Assembly: GCA_037176725.1 (NCBI GenBank)
Contig: JAZBRS010000039.1
Location: 25,518,001-25,582,000, forward strand
Length of the DNA stretch: 64,000 nt
Source of the DNA: Posidonia oceanica
Taxonomy: Eukaryota; Streptophyta; Magnoliopsida; Alismatales; Posidoniaceae
Reading direction: 5' to 3'
This document shows, piece after piece, positions 11,024-21,000 of this stretch. Below the pieces are notes generated by a model, which searched no databases, was not told the DNA's origin, and saw only the letters and a list, made by a program, of their open reading frames with translations. Positions within the stretch are counted from its first letter, which is position 1. Each line of letters opens with the position of its first letter. The position numbers and the translations under genes were made by a program.

Positions 11024-11911
11024 GAGCATGGTCAAGTGGGGCGAGGCCGCTGCTCAGGGTTGACAAGACACCCCATCTGACCGGCGGGAGCAGCGATTTG
11101 CTATGGGCGTGAGCTACTTATTCGGCGGATGCACCGAAGATCGTAGCCCGTTGCCGCAATGCAAAATGCAAGGTGCAGATGGATGAATGCTAAGTGTGTA
11201 ATGCGAATGATATGCTTATGCTAAAGCTTACTGCGCTGTACTCCTCTGGGGGAAAGCGAGATGGTGCATGCACGCGGGAGGGTGGAAAATGCAATGCAAG
11301 ATCGCCGGACAATACTTCGAGAGAGTCGGGCGAGGGGGTGCGCTGAGCGGTGTGCAGCTCTAGCGCGGGGGCGCCGTTTGCCAAGCTTCTACTGTAGGCA
11401 TAGGCGATGCAAGTGCTGAAAGTAAAAGGCTGAAAAGTAAAGATGCTGGAAAGTAAAGTGCTGAGAAGTAAATATGCTGTGGATGTGCATGCGGTGGCGG
11501 GCGCGGGCCCGAGAAGGCGAAGTGCGGAAGTTGGTGTAAGGACCACAGAGGAGTAGTGGCGCAATAAGGGTGCAATGTTATGCAATGTTATGCAGTGGAA
11601 TGCAGGGTATAAACAGCGGAGCACCGGGCATACGGAACCGGGAAGACGATCCCAAGGCCGCATACTACTACGAGTATCATCCAAGGCCGGCAAGCTGCGA
11701 AAGTCATGCGGGTGCCGAGGATGATACCTTAGGCTGTACACGAGCTAGGGGTTCGATTCCCAAGCACGCCATGTTCGTGCAATGATGGAATGCAGTACTA
11801 GGACTGACTCTACAGAGGACACAAGGAAGCTATATGATGTCATGCAATGCGAATGCTGATGATATGCCATGATATGCAACAGAATGCTATTTACTCTACG
11901 ATGAAATGAGG

Positions 11912-12262
11912 TGATAAGTTAACGGACCTATCGCCGGATAGTTAGGGCTATCAGCCCGCTGAAGAGTTGACGGACTCATCACCGGATAGTTAGGGCTATC
12001 AGCCCGAACGAGGAGTTAACGGACTCATCACCGGATAGTTAGGGCTATCAGCCCGGATGAGGAGTTAACGGACTCATCGCCGGATAGTTAGGGCTATCAG
12101 CCCGAATGAGGAGTTAACGGACTCATCGCCGGATAGTTAGGGCTATCAGCCCGGATGAGGAGTTAACGGACTCATCGCCGGATAGTTAGGGCTAACAGCC
12201 CGAATGAGGAGTTAACGGACTCATCGCTGGATAGTTAGGGCTATCAGCCCGCTGAGGGTGGA
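11912..12262 (-). repeat. 49-bp tandem array, seven units
   Basis: GGATAGTTAGGGCTATCAGC recurs with a period of about 49 bp, starting near 11937, 11984, 12032, 12081, 12130, 12179 and 12228. Each unit holds two small inverted repeats, CTATC-GCCG-GATAG (or a variant) and GGGCT-ATC-AGCCC. Degenerate single units occur near 12465-12515 and 12630-12740. Confidence 0.9.
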
Positions 12263-12382
12263 AAGGGGGTGGGATGCCGAACCCGAAGGTGCGGCAGAGG
12301 TCCGGAGACGCTCCCGCGACAGTTGGGGATGTCAGCCCGAATGAGGATGGAAATGGGATACCGAGGGGCAGCAAACAAGATG

Positions 12383-12409
12383 CCCCTGGTATCAGGATGA
12401 TACCAGGGG
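12383..12409 (-). repeat. Perfect 12-bp palindromic hairpin, copy 1
   Basis: CCCCTGGTATCA, loop GGA, TGATACCAGGGG: all 12 pairs are perfect. It is the partner of the copy at 12556-12582. Confidence 0.9.
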
Positions 12410-12555
12410 ACAGCCGGAGCACTCCTGGCACCGAAATGAGGTGATGGATAGATGAATGGATGATAGGTTGACGAACCTATCGCCGGACAGTTAGGGGTGC
12501 CAGCCCGGATGCAAAGAATGAGGGGGACGATATCATAAGGCAGCCGAAAAAGATG

Positions 12556-12582
12556 CCCCTGGTATCAGAATGATACCAGGGG
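12556..12582 (-). repeat. Perfect 12-bp palindromic hairpin, copy 2
   Basis: The same perfect stem as at 12383, with loop GAA instead of GGA. The flanking AAGATG and GGACAGCCG are also shared, so a longer module was duplicated with the stem kept. The left fragment has a reduced relative, CCCTTGGTACCAGGGG, near 1758-1773. Confidence 0.9.
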
Positions 12583-14198
12583 ACAGCCGAAGCGCCCCTG
12601 GCACCAGAATGCAAAGGTGGATGAACAGGCGGATGGATGATAGGTTGACGAACCCATCGTCGAGCAGTTAGGGGTGCCAGCCCGAGGATGATAGGTTAGC
12701 GGACCTATCGCCGAGCAGTTAGGGTTGCCAGCCCGGATGCAAAGAATGAGGGATGCGAATGGATACATAGAAAACGGGAAACCCCCCGTGATGGGTGTGC
12801 AATGGTCTCAGCGCAGGCATGCTTCGTAGCATCACAAGGTGACAAATGAGGGACATGCCGGTCATCAAGGACCTACCCAACGCGGTGGGTGGCAAAACTT
12901 TTGAAAAACGCAGAGCCTCTGAGCGAGGTCAGGCAAAAGTGCTCATCCTTGACTCCGATTTTCGAAAACAGAGAGGAAAGAAGGTGATAGTATATTACAG
13001 CATGCATTTTTTGGGTGGCTTTGGACTTAAAGCAACTGCCAAGAGGGTGCTTCTGCACTTCCTGACTCAGGAGACTCGATCCTCGAGCAGGGCCAGGCCG
13101 AGTTGTGGTCGGTGGCTCTCTTTCTCACTCTTGGCTCAGGATGAGGCTTTGGCTTCGCAGAGAATAGCCTTTGGCTGTAGGTAGGTAGCAGAAGCGTTGG
13201 ATGCGGCTTCACAGCCTCCGCCTTAATTCCTCGGGGACCGACTACCGCTTTTGACGCTCACTGGATGATGTTTCTTTTCCCTTCATGAGTGATTGGATCT
13301 ACATCTAGCCTTCTTGGAAATGAGTGTTGTGTGCACAGGGGTTGGAGCGTGCTGCTGCGCTCGGAGGGTGGGGCCAGGTCCTCCAGATATGATGTCTTGT
13401 GCGGTTGCCAGTGTGGCGCTTGATGTTGATAACTGAGGTGGCTTAGACGCTCGTCTGAATCACTCCTCTCATGAGCGCCTTCTTTCTTCAACTTCTTTCT
13501 TCATTTTTCTTTTGTGCTCAGCATGCATATCATGTTATCATATTTTTTTGCTCACATGATCTCTATTCTTTTGGATATGCATGTCTTCGCCCTCTTGGGG
13601 TAGCAGTCCCTGATGAGGCATTAAGGGTTCAGCTGATCCGCGTACACCCTCAGCCTCTGCAATGTGTGCTCACAGCCTCTAGCTATGCTCCGCTTTGCTT
13701 CGGTCCTCTCCATGTTCGGTGGACTCTCTTGATAAGGTAGATCCTGCTTGTAGTGTTTTGAAACTCAGCGGGATGCTCTATTCTGCTCTCAGTCTCACTT
13801 TGTGGCCACATGCAAGAGATGGCGTTGCTCGGGTGAGACCTGCCTGAGACTGTCGCTGCTTGACATCCTCTAGGCGCTGCTTGCTTGTCCATAGCCAGGT
13901 TTCTGATTATACAAATGTTTATGGGTTTCGTATTTTTTAGAAGGGAAGGGACAAGCATGTTTTTAGGTTTTTGCATTGGTTTTGTATTTTTTATGGTTTT
14001 TCAGGTTTAAGAAAACATAAAAGGGAAAACCGACAGCAATGCGAGAAAATATTTTTACGTTTTTTGATTTCCTTGATTTTTTTTTGGCGTTTTTGCTTTA
14101 CAGGATGCATGAAATGACATGTATGTGGAAGGTGATATGCATGATGACAGGTATGTACAGGATGGGATGAATGCATGAGATGATAGCTATGTGCAATG

Positions 14199-14355
14199 CG
14201 AGGTGATAGGTTGACGGACCTATCGCCGAATAGTTAGGGATATCAGCCCGAATGATAGGTTAACGGACCTATCGCCGAGCAGTTGGGGTTGCCAGCCCGA
14301 GGATGACAGGTTAACGGACCTATCGCCGAATAGTTAGGGATATCAGCCCGAATGA
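14199..14355 (-). repeat. Second small tandem array, three units of about 50 bp
   Basis: Three copies of GGTTRACGGACCTATCGCCG followed by a GAATAGTTAGGGATATCAGC-type half. It is related to the 11912-12262 array but separated from it by about 2 kb of non-repeated sequence. Confidence 0.8.
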
Positions 14356-14511
14356 TGCTAAGAATGAGTGCAGGAAGCAGAAGGAAATGCATGCTTTTTA
14401 ATGAGTTTTGTTGATTTTATACTTTTTATGATTTTCAGGCAAGGCGAAAAACCAAAACAAAACAAAACGGAAAGAAAAGACAATGCAGAGAACAAAAGAG
14501 AGGTTAGAAGG

Positions 14512-14520
14512 ACTTACCTG
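14512..14520 (-). promoter_or_regulatory. Consensus splice donor downstream of B gag
   Basis: The minus strand reads CAG|GTAAGT with GT at 14517-14516, about 130 nt beyond the gag stop. Ogre elements are known to carry an intron between gag-pro and pol, so this may be the surviving donor of such an intron after loss of pol. The match is by sequence only. Confidence 0.4.
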
Positions 14521-14652
14521 GATGGTGCTGCGCTTGGTCGTGCTGTCGACGCTGCCGTTGCATCTCCGAGCGTCCCTCGGACGAGATAGGGAGATTGGAA
14601 GAAGGGGATCGCGCCGATGGGACCAGAAGGATCCATCGGAGCAGAGCGGGAT

Positions 14653-16794
14653 TTAGAAAAGATTGGGGTAACCCCCCGAGGTTCCGGCGAAGGAAGGATT
14701 GGCTATACTAGGGCGTGCAAGTGCAAGTGCAGGTGTATGTGTATGTGCATGCTCCTGCTCGCCAACGCCGATGATCCTGCGGTCAATCAGGCGTTGAACG
14801 GCGTTCCGGAGAGCGAGGCAGTTGTCCGTCGAGTGCCCGGTGGCCCGATGGAAACTGCAGAACTGATCCGTATTATGCCACCACGGAGGGGGATTTGGTG
14901 ACGGACGGACAGCCGGGAGCCTCAGGAGCGACTCAACTTGAGGGAAGATGACACTCAATGGTCCGGGGAGAGGCGTGTAATGACACTCAGCCCGACGAGG
15001 TCGTCTTTGCCCTGGGTGGAGTCCTTGCCGAGCGGGTGCGACGTGATGCACGGGCTCGACGGTGGCAGTGTGCTCAATGGGTGCAAAATTAGGTGCGTGC
15101 TCTAACGGAAAAGGGTCTAGTTGACTCTCTGCATAGGCAGGCTCTTCGGGAAGATCGACGCATAACTCGGAGAGCTGTTCGGAACAGTCCGGAGTGGAGC
15201 TGTTGTTGTTGCTGCGGCGAATGCTAGAGGTGTTGGCCTGCCTAGCCAATGCAGAAAGTGCGGGGAAATGCCCACTTTGCAGCGAGCTTTCCACGCAGAC
15301 ACCAGCCCTAATCAGCGATGCATGACTAGTGATGTGCTGAATGCAAAGCAGAGTCCCAATCACTGGCAGCGCCCCTTTAACAATCATCTCGATAGAATCC
15401 TCCTCGGAGGGTTTATCTTTGACTTGGGCGGCTAAGGAACGCCAGCGACCGACATACTCCCCGAATGGCTCTTGGGGTCTCGGCCGGATGGCGACGAGAT
15501 CCTCCCTCTTGGGGATCAGGTCGAGGTTGAAAGCATACTGCTCTAGGAAGGCCTGAGAAAGATCCGTCCAAGTTCGAACCGTGGCCATGTCAAGGGAAGT
15601 GAACCACTTGAGCGTGGGGCCGGTCAAACTCTTCTGGAACAGGCGGATAAGGAGCCTTTCATCAGCCTGAAGCTGAGCAAGGTCCCCGCAGTATGCCTTC
15701 AGATGCGAAATAGGGCAGCCTCTACCATTGTATTTATCGAAGACCGGGATGCGGAACTTCGAAGGGAGTGCGGCCTCGGGAAAGAGACGAAGGTCGCGAA
15801 ATTGGTAAGACTGGTGGTCCTTGCCCTGCACTAGACGTAGTGCTTTCTCCAGAACGTCCATCCTATCATTGATGGGGTCTGGATTGGCTGCCATAGGAAA
15901 TGAGGCGACAGGGGCAGGGACCACATACGCCGAGTGTGTCGCACCTAAGTGCTCCTCTGGATCTACCATAACGTCGCCTGGTGGAGCAACGGGATGGCCG
16001 GCGTATCCGTGCGTGTGTGCAGTGTAGGTAGGAAAGTATGCTGGGTTCTGAACCTGATGCAAGGGAGATGGATGGGCAATATGCTGTGTAGTGCGATGTG
16101 CAGATTGTTGGAGCAACAGTTGCTGCGCAGGCGCGATGCCGGGCAGTGAACCAGTAGGATACTGTGCTCCAACCAGCCCAAGGGACTGATCACCAGAAAA
16201 GGGAGTTGAATGCAGTGCATGGTGTTGTGCAGAAGCAGGAGACAGATGCCGCGCCCTTATCACCGGAGCAGTGTGTAGCTGGGGCGATGGCCTGGGCGGG
16301 GGTGCAGTGCGTGCAACAGCAGGCCGCAGAGGAACCTCAGGGGCAACAAGAATGCAAGAGGGTCGAACTGATAGAGCCATACCCTGCAGTGTGTGGGCAA
16401 GGTCCATCAAGTGCCGATACCGCGCTTCAGGGGACCGGTGAGTGGGAACACTGAATTGCAGAACAGGCCGGGAGGCGGACTCAAGAGATTGAGGACCTAA
16501 AACAAAGGTCGCCGCAGTAGAAGGGATGTCGGGAGCGACATATCCCAAGGACGAAGGGGTCAGAGGCGCCTCCGAAGCGCAAGGGGCGGTCATCAAGATA
16601 GATTCGACGACCAGATCCGGAGTGGCGCAAGTTTGCCAAAGACCCGCAGCAGAAGGGAGTGCCCTAGACGCCTGAGGATCGAATCCTGGTGTCATAGAGG
16701 GCACAGAGCAAACAGAAGTGTAATCCGGAGAGACCCAAGTGGTAAACCCCTCCGAATCAACGGTAAAGTGGAGCCCACCGACAGACTGGGCCAT
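14653..16794 (-). CDS. gag: Gag polyprotein of element B (intact)
   Basis: An uninterrupted 713-codon frame, MAQSVGGLHF to SGGYPNLF, encodes the capsid precursor that would form virus-like particles. Residues 1-300 are Pro/Ser/Ala-rich and variable. About 310-480 is the retrotransposon gag/capsid domain (FDKYNGRGCPISHLKAYCGD, LKWFTSLD, EPFGEYVGRWRSLAAQVKDK). Near 643-657 is a zinc-knuckle variant CSFHRATGHSTDNC (C-x2-H-x4-H-x4-C) for RNA binding. It aligns with element C gag from MAQ to AGTSG and then ends, just where C continues towards protease. The start matches C's MAQ start. An intact gag in an element with no polymerase suggests selection or very recent spread; expression is not shown. 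Confidence 0.9.
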   Translation of the reverse strand: MAQSVGGLHFTVDSEGFTTWVSPDYTSVCSVPSMTPGFDPQASRALPSAAGLWQTCATPDLVVESILMTAPCASEAPLTPSSLGYVAPDIPSTAATFVLGPQSLESASRPVLQFSVPTHRSPEARYRHLMDLAHTLQGMALSVRPSCILVAPEVPLRPAVARTAPPPRPSPQLHTAPVIRARHLSPASAQHHALHSTPFSGDQSLGLVGAQYPTGSLPGIAPAQQLLLQQSAHRTTQHIAHPSPLHQVQNPAYFPTYTAHTHGYAGHPVAPPGDVMVDPEEHLGATHSAYVVPAPVASFPMAANPDPINDRMDVLEKALRLVQGKDHQSYQFRDLRLFPEAALPSKFRIPVFDKYNGRGCPISHLKAYCGDLAQLQADERLLIRLFQKSLTGPTLKWFTSLDMATVRTWTDLSQAFLEQYAFNLDLIPKREDLVAIRPRPQEPFGEYVGRWRSLAAQVKDKPSEEDSIEMIVKGALPVIGTLLCIQHITSHASLIRAGVCVESSLQSGHFPALSALARQANTSSIRRSNNNSSTPDCSEQLSELCVDLPEEPAYAESQLDPFPLEHAPNFAPIEHTATVEPVHHVAPARQGLHPGQRRPRRAECHYTPLPGPLSVIFPQVESLLRLPAVRPSPNPPPWWHNTDQFCSFHRATGHSTDNCLALRNAVQRLIDRRIIGVGEQEHAHTHTPALALARPSIANPSFAGTSGGYPNLF

Positions 16795-16929
16795 TGCTGA
16801 CTGAGTCTAAGTGAGCGGAAGCTGCGACGAGAGAGAAAGAAAGTAAAGCCTAAGGAAAGCTACCGCCAGAAGTGACAAGTAGCTCAGAGGAAGGACGCTC
16901 AGAGTCCGGGCAGTGGATCCCGCACGTAC

Positions 16930-16931
16930 CT
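16930..16931 (-). promoter_or_regulatory. Putative leader-intron splice acceptor, element B
   Basis: The minus strand reads a T-rich stretch then TTTTGCAG| at 16931-16930, 136 nt before the gag ATG. Paired with the U5 donor at 19410 it would remove about 2.5 kb including the primer site. Element C has an acceptor in the same relative place (53580-53581). Confidence 0.4.
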
Positions 16932-17089
16932 GCAAAAGAGTAAAGATGTTAGAGGCTGTATGCAATAAAGAGTTATTAGGGGTGGCATGAATGGCATACA
17001 TGCAAGTGAATGTCCTAAGATGCGCTCTCTCACCATGCAAGTCCTGAGTAGATGACCTACTAGGACGCACTCAAGGGTAGTGGGTTTAG

Positions 17090-17510
17090 ACAGACTCCAG
17101 GTCAGAAAAAGCAGGTTCCCTGTCGAACTCCTGGCCCAAAGCTCAGGTAATAACAGGGTGGTGCGTTGGTGGCCTCTACCCCGCCAAAGCGTGGGTGGTA
17201 CCCTCTACTAACACCGACACGACCCCTGGACGAGGGGGGGATAGATCGACTGACTCGTGCCACGCCCAAAGCGGTGGAACAAGGGGCCGGGACTGTCCTT
17301 CGCAGACTGTGGGTGGACTCAGAAGAGAGGAATGCATGCCCTATATGATGCTTATGCAAATGCTTAAAGTCTTTTATCTTGCGTATTTTATTAACCAGAG
17401 GGAGTGAAGGATTGTTCAGAGTCTCTAGTTGCTCCTAGGAGTTCTTTTTACTTGCGGTTTTTAGTTAACCATGGGGAGAGCAAACAAGTTTCTACTATCC
17501 TAGGCATGGC
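17090..17510 (-). other. Leader block of element B conserved with element C
   Basis: Read on the minus strand, this part of the untranslated leader matches element C 52990-53440 at roughly 85-88% by eye, including TAGTAGAGGGTACCACCC and GAGGCCACCAACGCACCACC. No open frame is conserved. Conservation between a gag-only and a pol-bearing relative makes it a candidate packaging or dimerisation region. Confidence 0.55.
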
Positions 17511-18053
17511 ATGTGCGAAAGGGAAGAAAATCAGTCAAGCATGGCAGGCAGACAATCATACAACACAATAAAAGGCAAGTGCATGGCATGTGCAGGTGTT
17601 TGTGAGCATAATGGTGAAAAAAAACATTCATCGAGTCAAAAGGCATGTATGCAAGGCATGTGCGTGCGTAGTGACATAGCAAAGGTGTAAAAGAAGCATT
17701 CAACATTCAAAAAGCATGTATTGTTGCCAAAGAAGTATGTAGACATGCAATGTGCGATAACTAAAGCAGTAATAAGCAAATAAGGCAAGGAAAATAAAGA
17801 CAAGTAAGCTGTAAAGAAAGTAAGAGCATAAGCAAGACAACAAGTAAGTAAACAAGCAGAGAAGCAAAGCCAAGCGAAAGGGAGCGCAAATCGAGGCGAA
17901 AGAGGTGCAAAACCTAAGCAAAGTAGCCACAAAGCGACTTTCTAGGAATTTGCACAGAAAAACGAGCAAAGTAGGCAAAGAAGGCACACAAGACAGGCAA
18001 AACTACGAAAATAGGTGAGCGACAAGCCGGGAACGAAAGTCGGAGTCTAGCTA

Positions 18054-18071
18054 TCCCCAGCGGAGTCGCCA
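18054..18071 (-). promoter_or_regulatory. Primer-binding site of element B (tRNA-Arg type)
   Basis: Immediately inside the 5' LTR the minus strand reads TGGCGACTCCGCTGGGGA. Its complement, TCCCCAGCGGAGTCGCCA, fits the CCA-tailed 3' end of plant tRNA-Arg with about one mismatch, from memory of that tRNA. It primes minus-strand DNA synthesis. Confidence 0.8.
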
Positions 18072-18072
18072 C

Positions 18073-21000
18073 TGTAGCGATCCCGATCGGAATCAGGCTC
18101 GCTATTTAGCGGCGATTGGATCCGAGGAAGAGGCTCGACTCGAAAACGCTTAAAATCGAGGAGAAAAGAGAAAGATAAGACAAATCAGAGTCGCCACCAT
18201 GTCTATTAGCGGGAGACAAGGAAAACCGAGGGAAATGCGTGAATCAACACGCAAAACCAAGCAAGAAATGCAAAGCAAAGCAATGCAAAGGAAACAAATG
18301 CAAATACATGCAAAAGAGATGACTCCAGCCTAGGATAAGGGCAGTATGGTCATTGCGGGCCAAAAGACAGGGCAAGGACTCCTGTTACGTGCGGGGAAGG
18401 TGTTAGGCACCCCCGACACGCCCGAGAATCGGTCTTTCTAGGCTTACGCTCGCATACGCAGGGAAATGCAGGGTTGAATGCCTAAGTGCCTAGGAATGCC
18501 TAAATGAATGCTCAAGCTGTGCTCTAAGTGGAGAGATGCAGAGCAAGGAAGTAAACGTGCTGTCTAAGTGCTCAGCTACGCTGTCTGTGTTCCGAACCGG
18601 GCGAAACCTGGCTCGTGAGAACTCCAGGCAGTAAGCATCACAGCCCTATATGCAAATGCAAGCGAAAAAGCAAAACAACGGCAAAACCATGCAATGCGAT
18701 CGACATGCAAGAGAAAACGGCGTAAAACACGCAAAACGAGGCGAAAAACAAGAAAGCGTGCAAAACGGTGCAAAAAGACAAGATCGGCACGCAAAACGGG
18801 CGAGAAAGCAAGGCGACACGCGAAGCGATGCAAAAGACGATGACGGGCACGCAAAACTGTGTCAAAAATAGGGCGAGCGCGCAAAACGGCGCGAAAGACA
18901 AAGCAGGCACGCAAAACGGTGCCAAGGCGAGAGCGGGCACGCAAAACGGTGCCAAAAGCTGCGAGATAAAACCTCGGAAAAAGCCGTGCGAATGCAAATG
19001 CAAGAAAAAGATTAGAAGCAGTAAAAGGAGAAGCAGAACAACGCATGTGCGAGAACAGGCGCTGTTCGGGGCCACACAGAGTAGGTGTGAAGACCTACAA
19101 AGGGGAGAGTGAGCAAACGGGGGGATTACCACCTCTCTTGCGACCATTTCCCACTAAACCGTTCCACGGTGTGTCTCGCATGCTGCCCAAAGCTCGCGAT
19201 GCGATTGGATCGTGGAAAAGGGAAGAGAAAGTCACATTAAGTGGTAAATCCAGGGAAAACCCAACACAAAACACATAGGAAAACGCGAAACGGAGATCTG
19301 AGTTGATAGACAAGAAGAGGAGGCCCTATTCTACATGCTCAAAGAGACAGAAATCGAAAACGAGGAAAACTATGCAAATGAATGCAATGCAGGAGTTCAG
19401 GAAGACATACCTGGAAATCCGGGAGCCTGATCTGAGATCTGCTTGGTCCATGCTGAAGAGCGCTTCGCTGCGGTCGCCTGGGCAGCTTACTTTAGAAGAT
19501 CCAACGGCCGGATTGGAAGATATCGCAGCTTCAAGGCAGGAGGGCCAGAACAGGGGAGAGGAACAGATCTAGGTGTTCAGGAGGTCCTGGGGGTGTGCAA
19601 AAGGTCCTCCCAAGTGAAGGGGAGCTAAAGGTGCTTAGTGTGTGCAAAGGGATGCTAAAATGCAAAGCCAAATAAATGCAGGATGCATGCAAGAGGCAAG
19701 AAAAAACCAGAGGGGAATTTTTTAGAGAAACAGGGGTTCAAATGCCATTTTTGAAAAGAGAAGGGGGCTAAATGCAAATTTTCAAAAAGGATGGGGCCCA
19801 CAGGAGAGGGTTTTGAAAACAGGAGAGGGCAGGGCTTTATTTTGCAAAAGACTGGGCTCAGAAAGCTACTTTGAAAAGAGGGCATGCATTGGAAGAAGTT
19901 TTGAAAACAAATGGAAATCAGAGGGTAATTTTGGAAAAAACTAGGGTCTAAAGTGCAAATTTTCCAGAAAACAGGGTTCTGGGGAGTCTGGGAATGCAAG
20001 TGGAGGGTCTACATGCAATTTTGTAAGCATAGGAGCTAAGATGCAACTTTAGGGGCAAAACAGTCTTTGTACATGATTTTTAAAGGATGCAAGGACCTAT
20101 GTGTAATTTTTGAATCATGCAGGGGTCAAATATGCAATTTTATATGGTAAACATGTTCTGAAATCAGATGACAGGACTGATGTGTAATTTTTGGGAAAAA
20201 CAGGGTTAAAAATGCAATGCAATAAGCCAAATTGCATGGAAAACAGTTACTGTCCATTTAAAATGGACCTAAATGCAAAAATGCAAAACCAGAAGGCAAA
20301 ATATGCAATGCAGTATGCAAAAATCAAAATAAAACCTAAGTTTCTACAGTGCAGAGGATGAAAATGCAAAAATGAGAAAAAGCAGGGGCTCAGAATGCAA
20401 TGCAATATGGCAAAATCAATGCATTTAAATGAACTGATCTAAAACAGGACCTAAGTGCAAAAATTGAAAACAGAGGGGCCAAAGCACAAAAGGTTATAAC
20501 TAAACAGCACAGTAATAGGACCTGAATGTAAATACAGAAAAGCAGAAATAAAAGCAGCAATTTAGCATGATATTAAATTAAAAACTAAGCAACTTAAATA
20601 AGCTAAGGACCAGAACGCAAAAATGGAGAAACTTAAGGCATAAATGCAATATTCACACATAAACTATATTAACAGAAAAATAACAGCACAGTGTTGGCCG
20701 GCGGTGGCTGGCACTGTAGCAGTGAGCCACCGGCGGTCACCACCACTGGCACAGGAGAGCTGCGGGCGTCTGGACCGGCGGAGGACGATGTTGGCGATCG
20801 TGCGGAGCTCCGGAGACCAACTGGGGACCATTCTGCTGGCCAGAGCGCGCGGAGAGCAGGAGACCGGCGCCGGAGAAGAAGGGAAGACCGGCGAGCTGCA
20901 GTCGGAGCTGGAAGGCTTGGAAGCCGACTCTGATCGGTGGGGAAGCAGCAGGAGGAGGAGAGAGAGCGGGGAAGGTAAGAAAATACCTGTGTCCGTGTCT

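Larger units (their letters stand above)
11024..14511 (-). other. Element B post-gag non-coding region
   Basis: Nearly 3.5 kb without a convincing gene where an autonomous relative would have pol. It holds a 49-bp tandem array (about 11912-12262), two perfect 12-bp-stem hairpins (12383-12409, 12556-12582), a second small array (14199-14355), and a stretch (12840-14000) homologous to the left fragment at 560-1430. Sharing with another copy shows it is a fixed family component rather than debris. Confidence 0.75.

Noticed and set aside
11730..11770. tRNA-like 3' end (GGGGTTCGATTCCC then AAGCACGCCA)
   Set aside because: The T-arm looks right, but the stem pairs poorly at its base and I find no matching acceptor, D-arm or anticodon arm upstream.
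11912..12262. CRISPR-like regular repeats
   Set aside because: Units are contiguous with no unique spacers, and the DNA is plant retrotransposon; it is a minisatellite.
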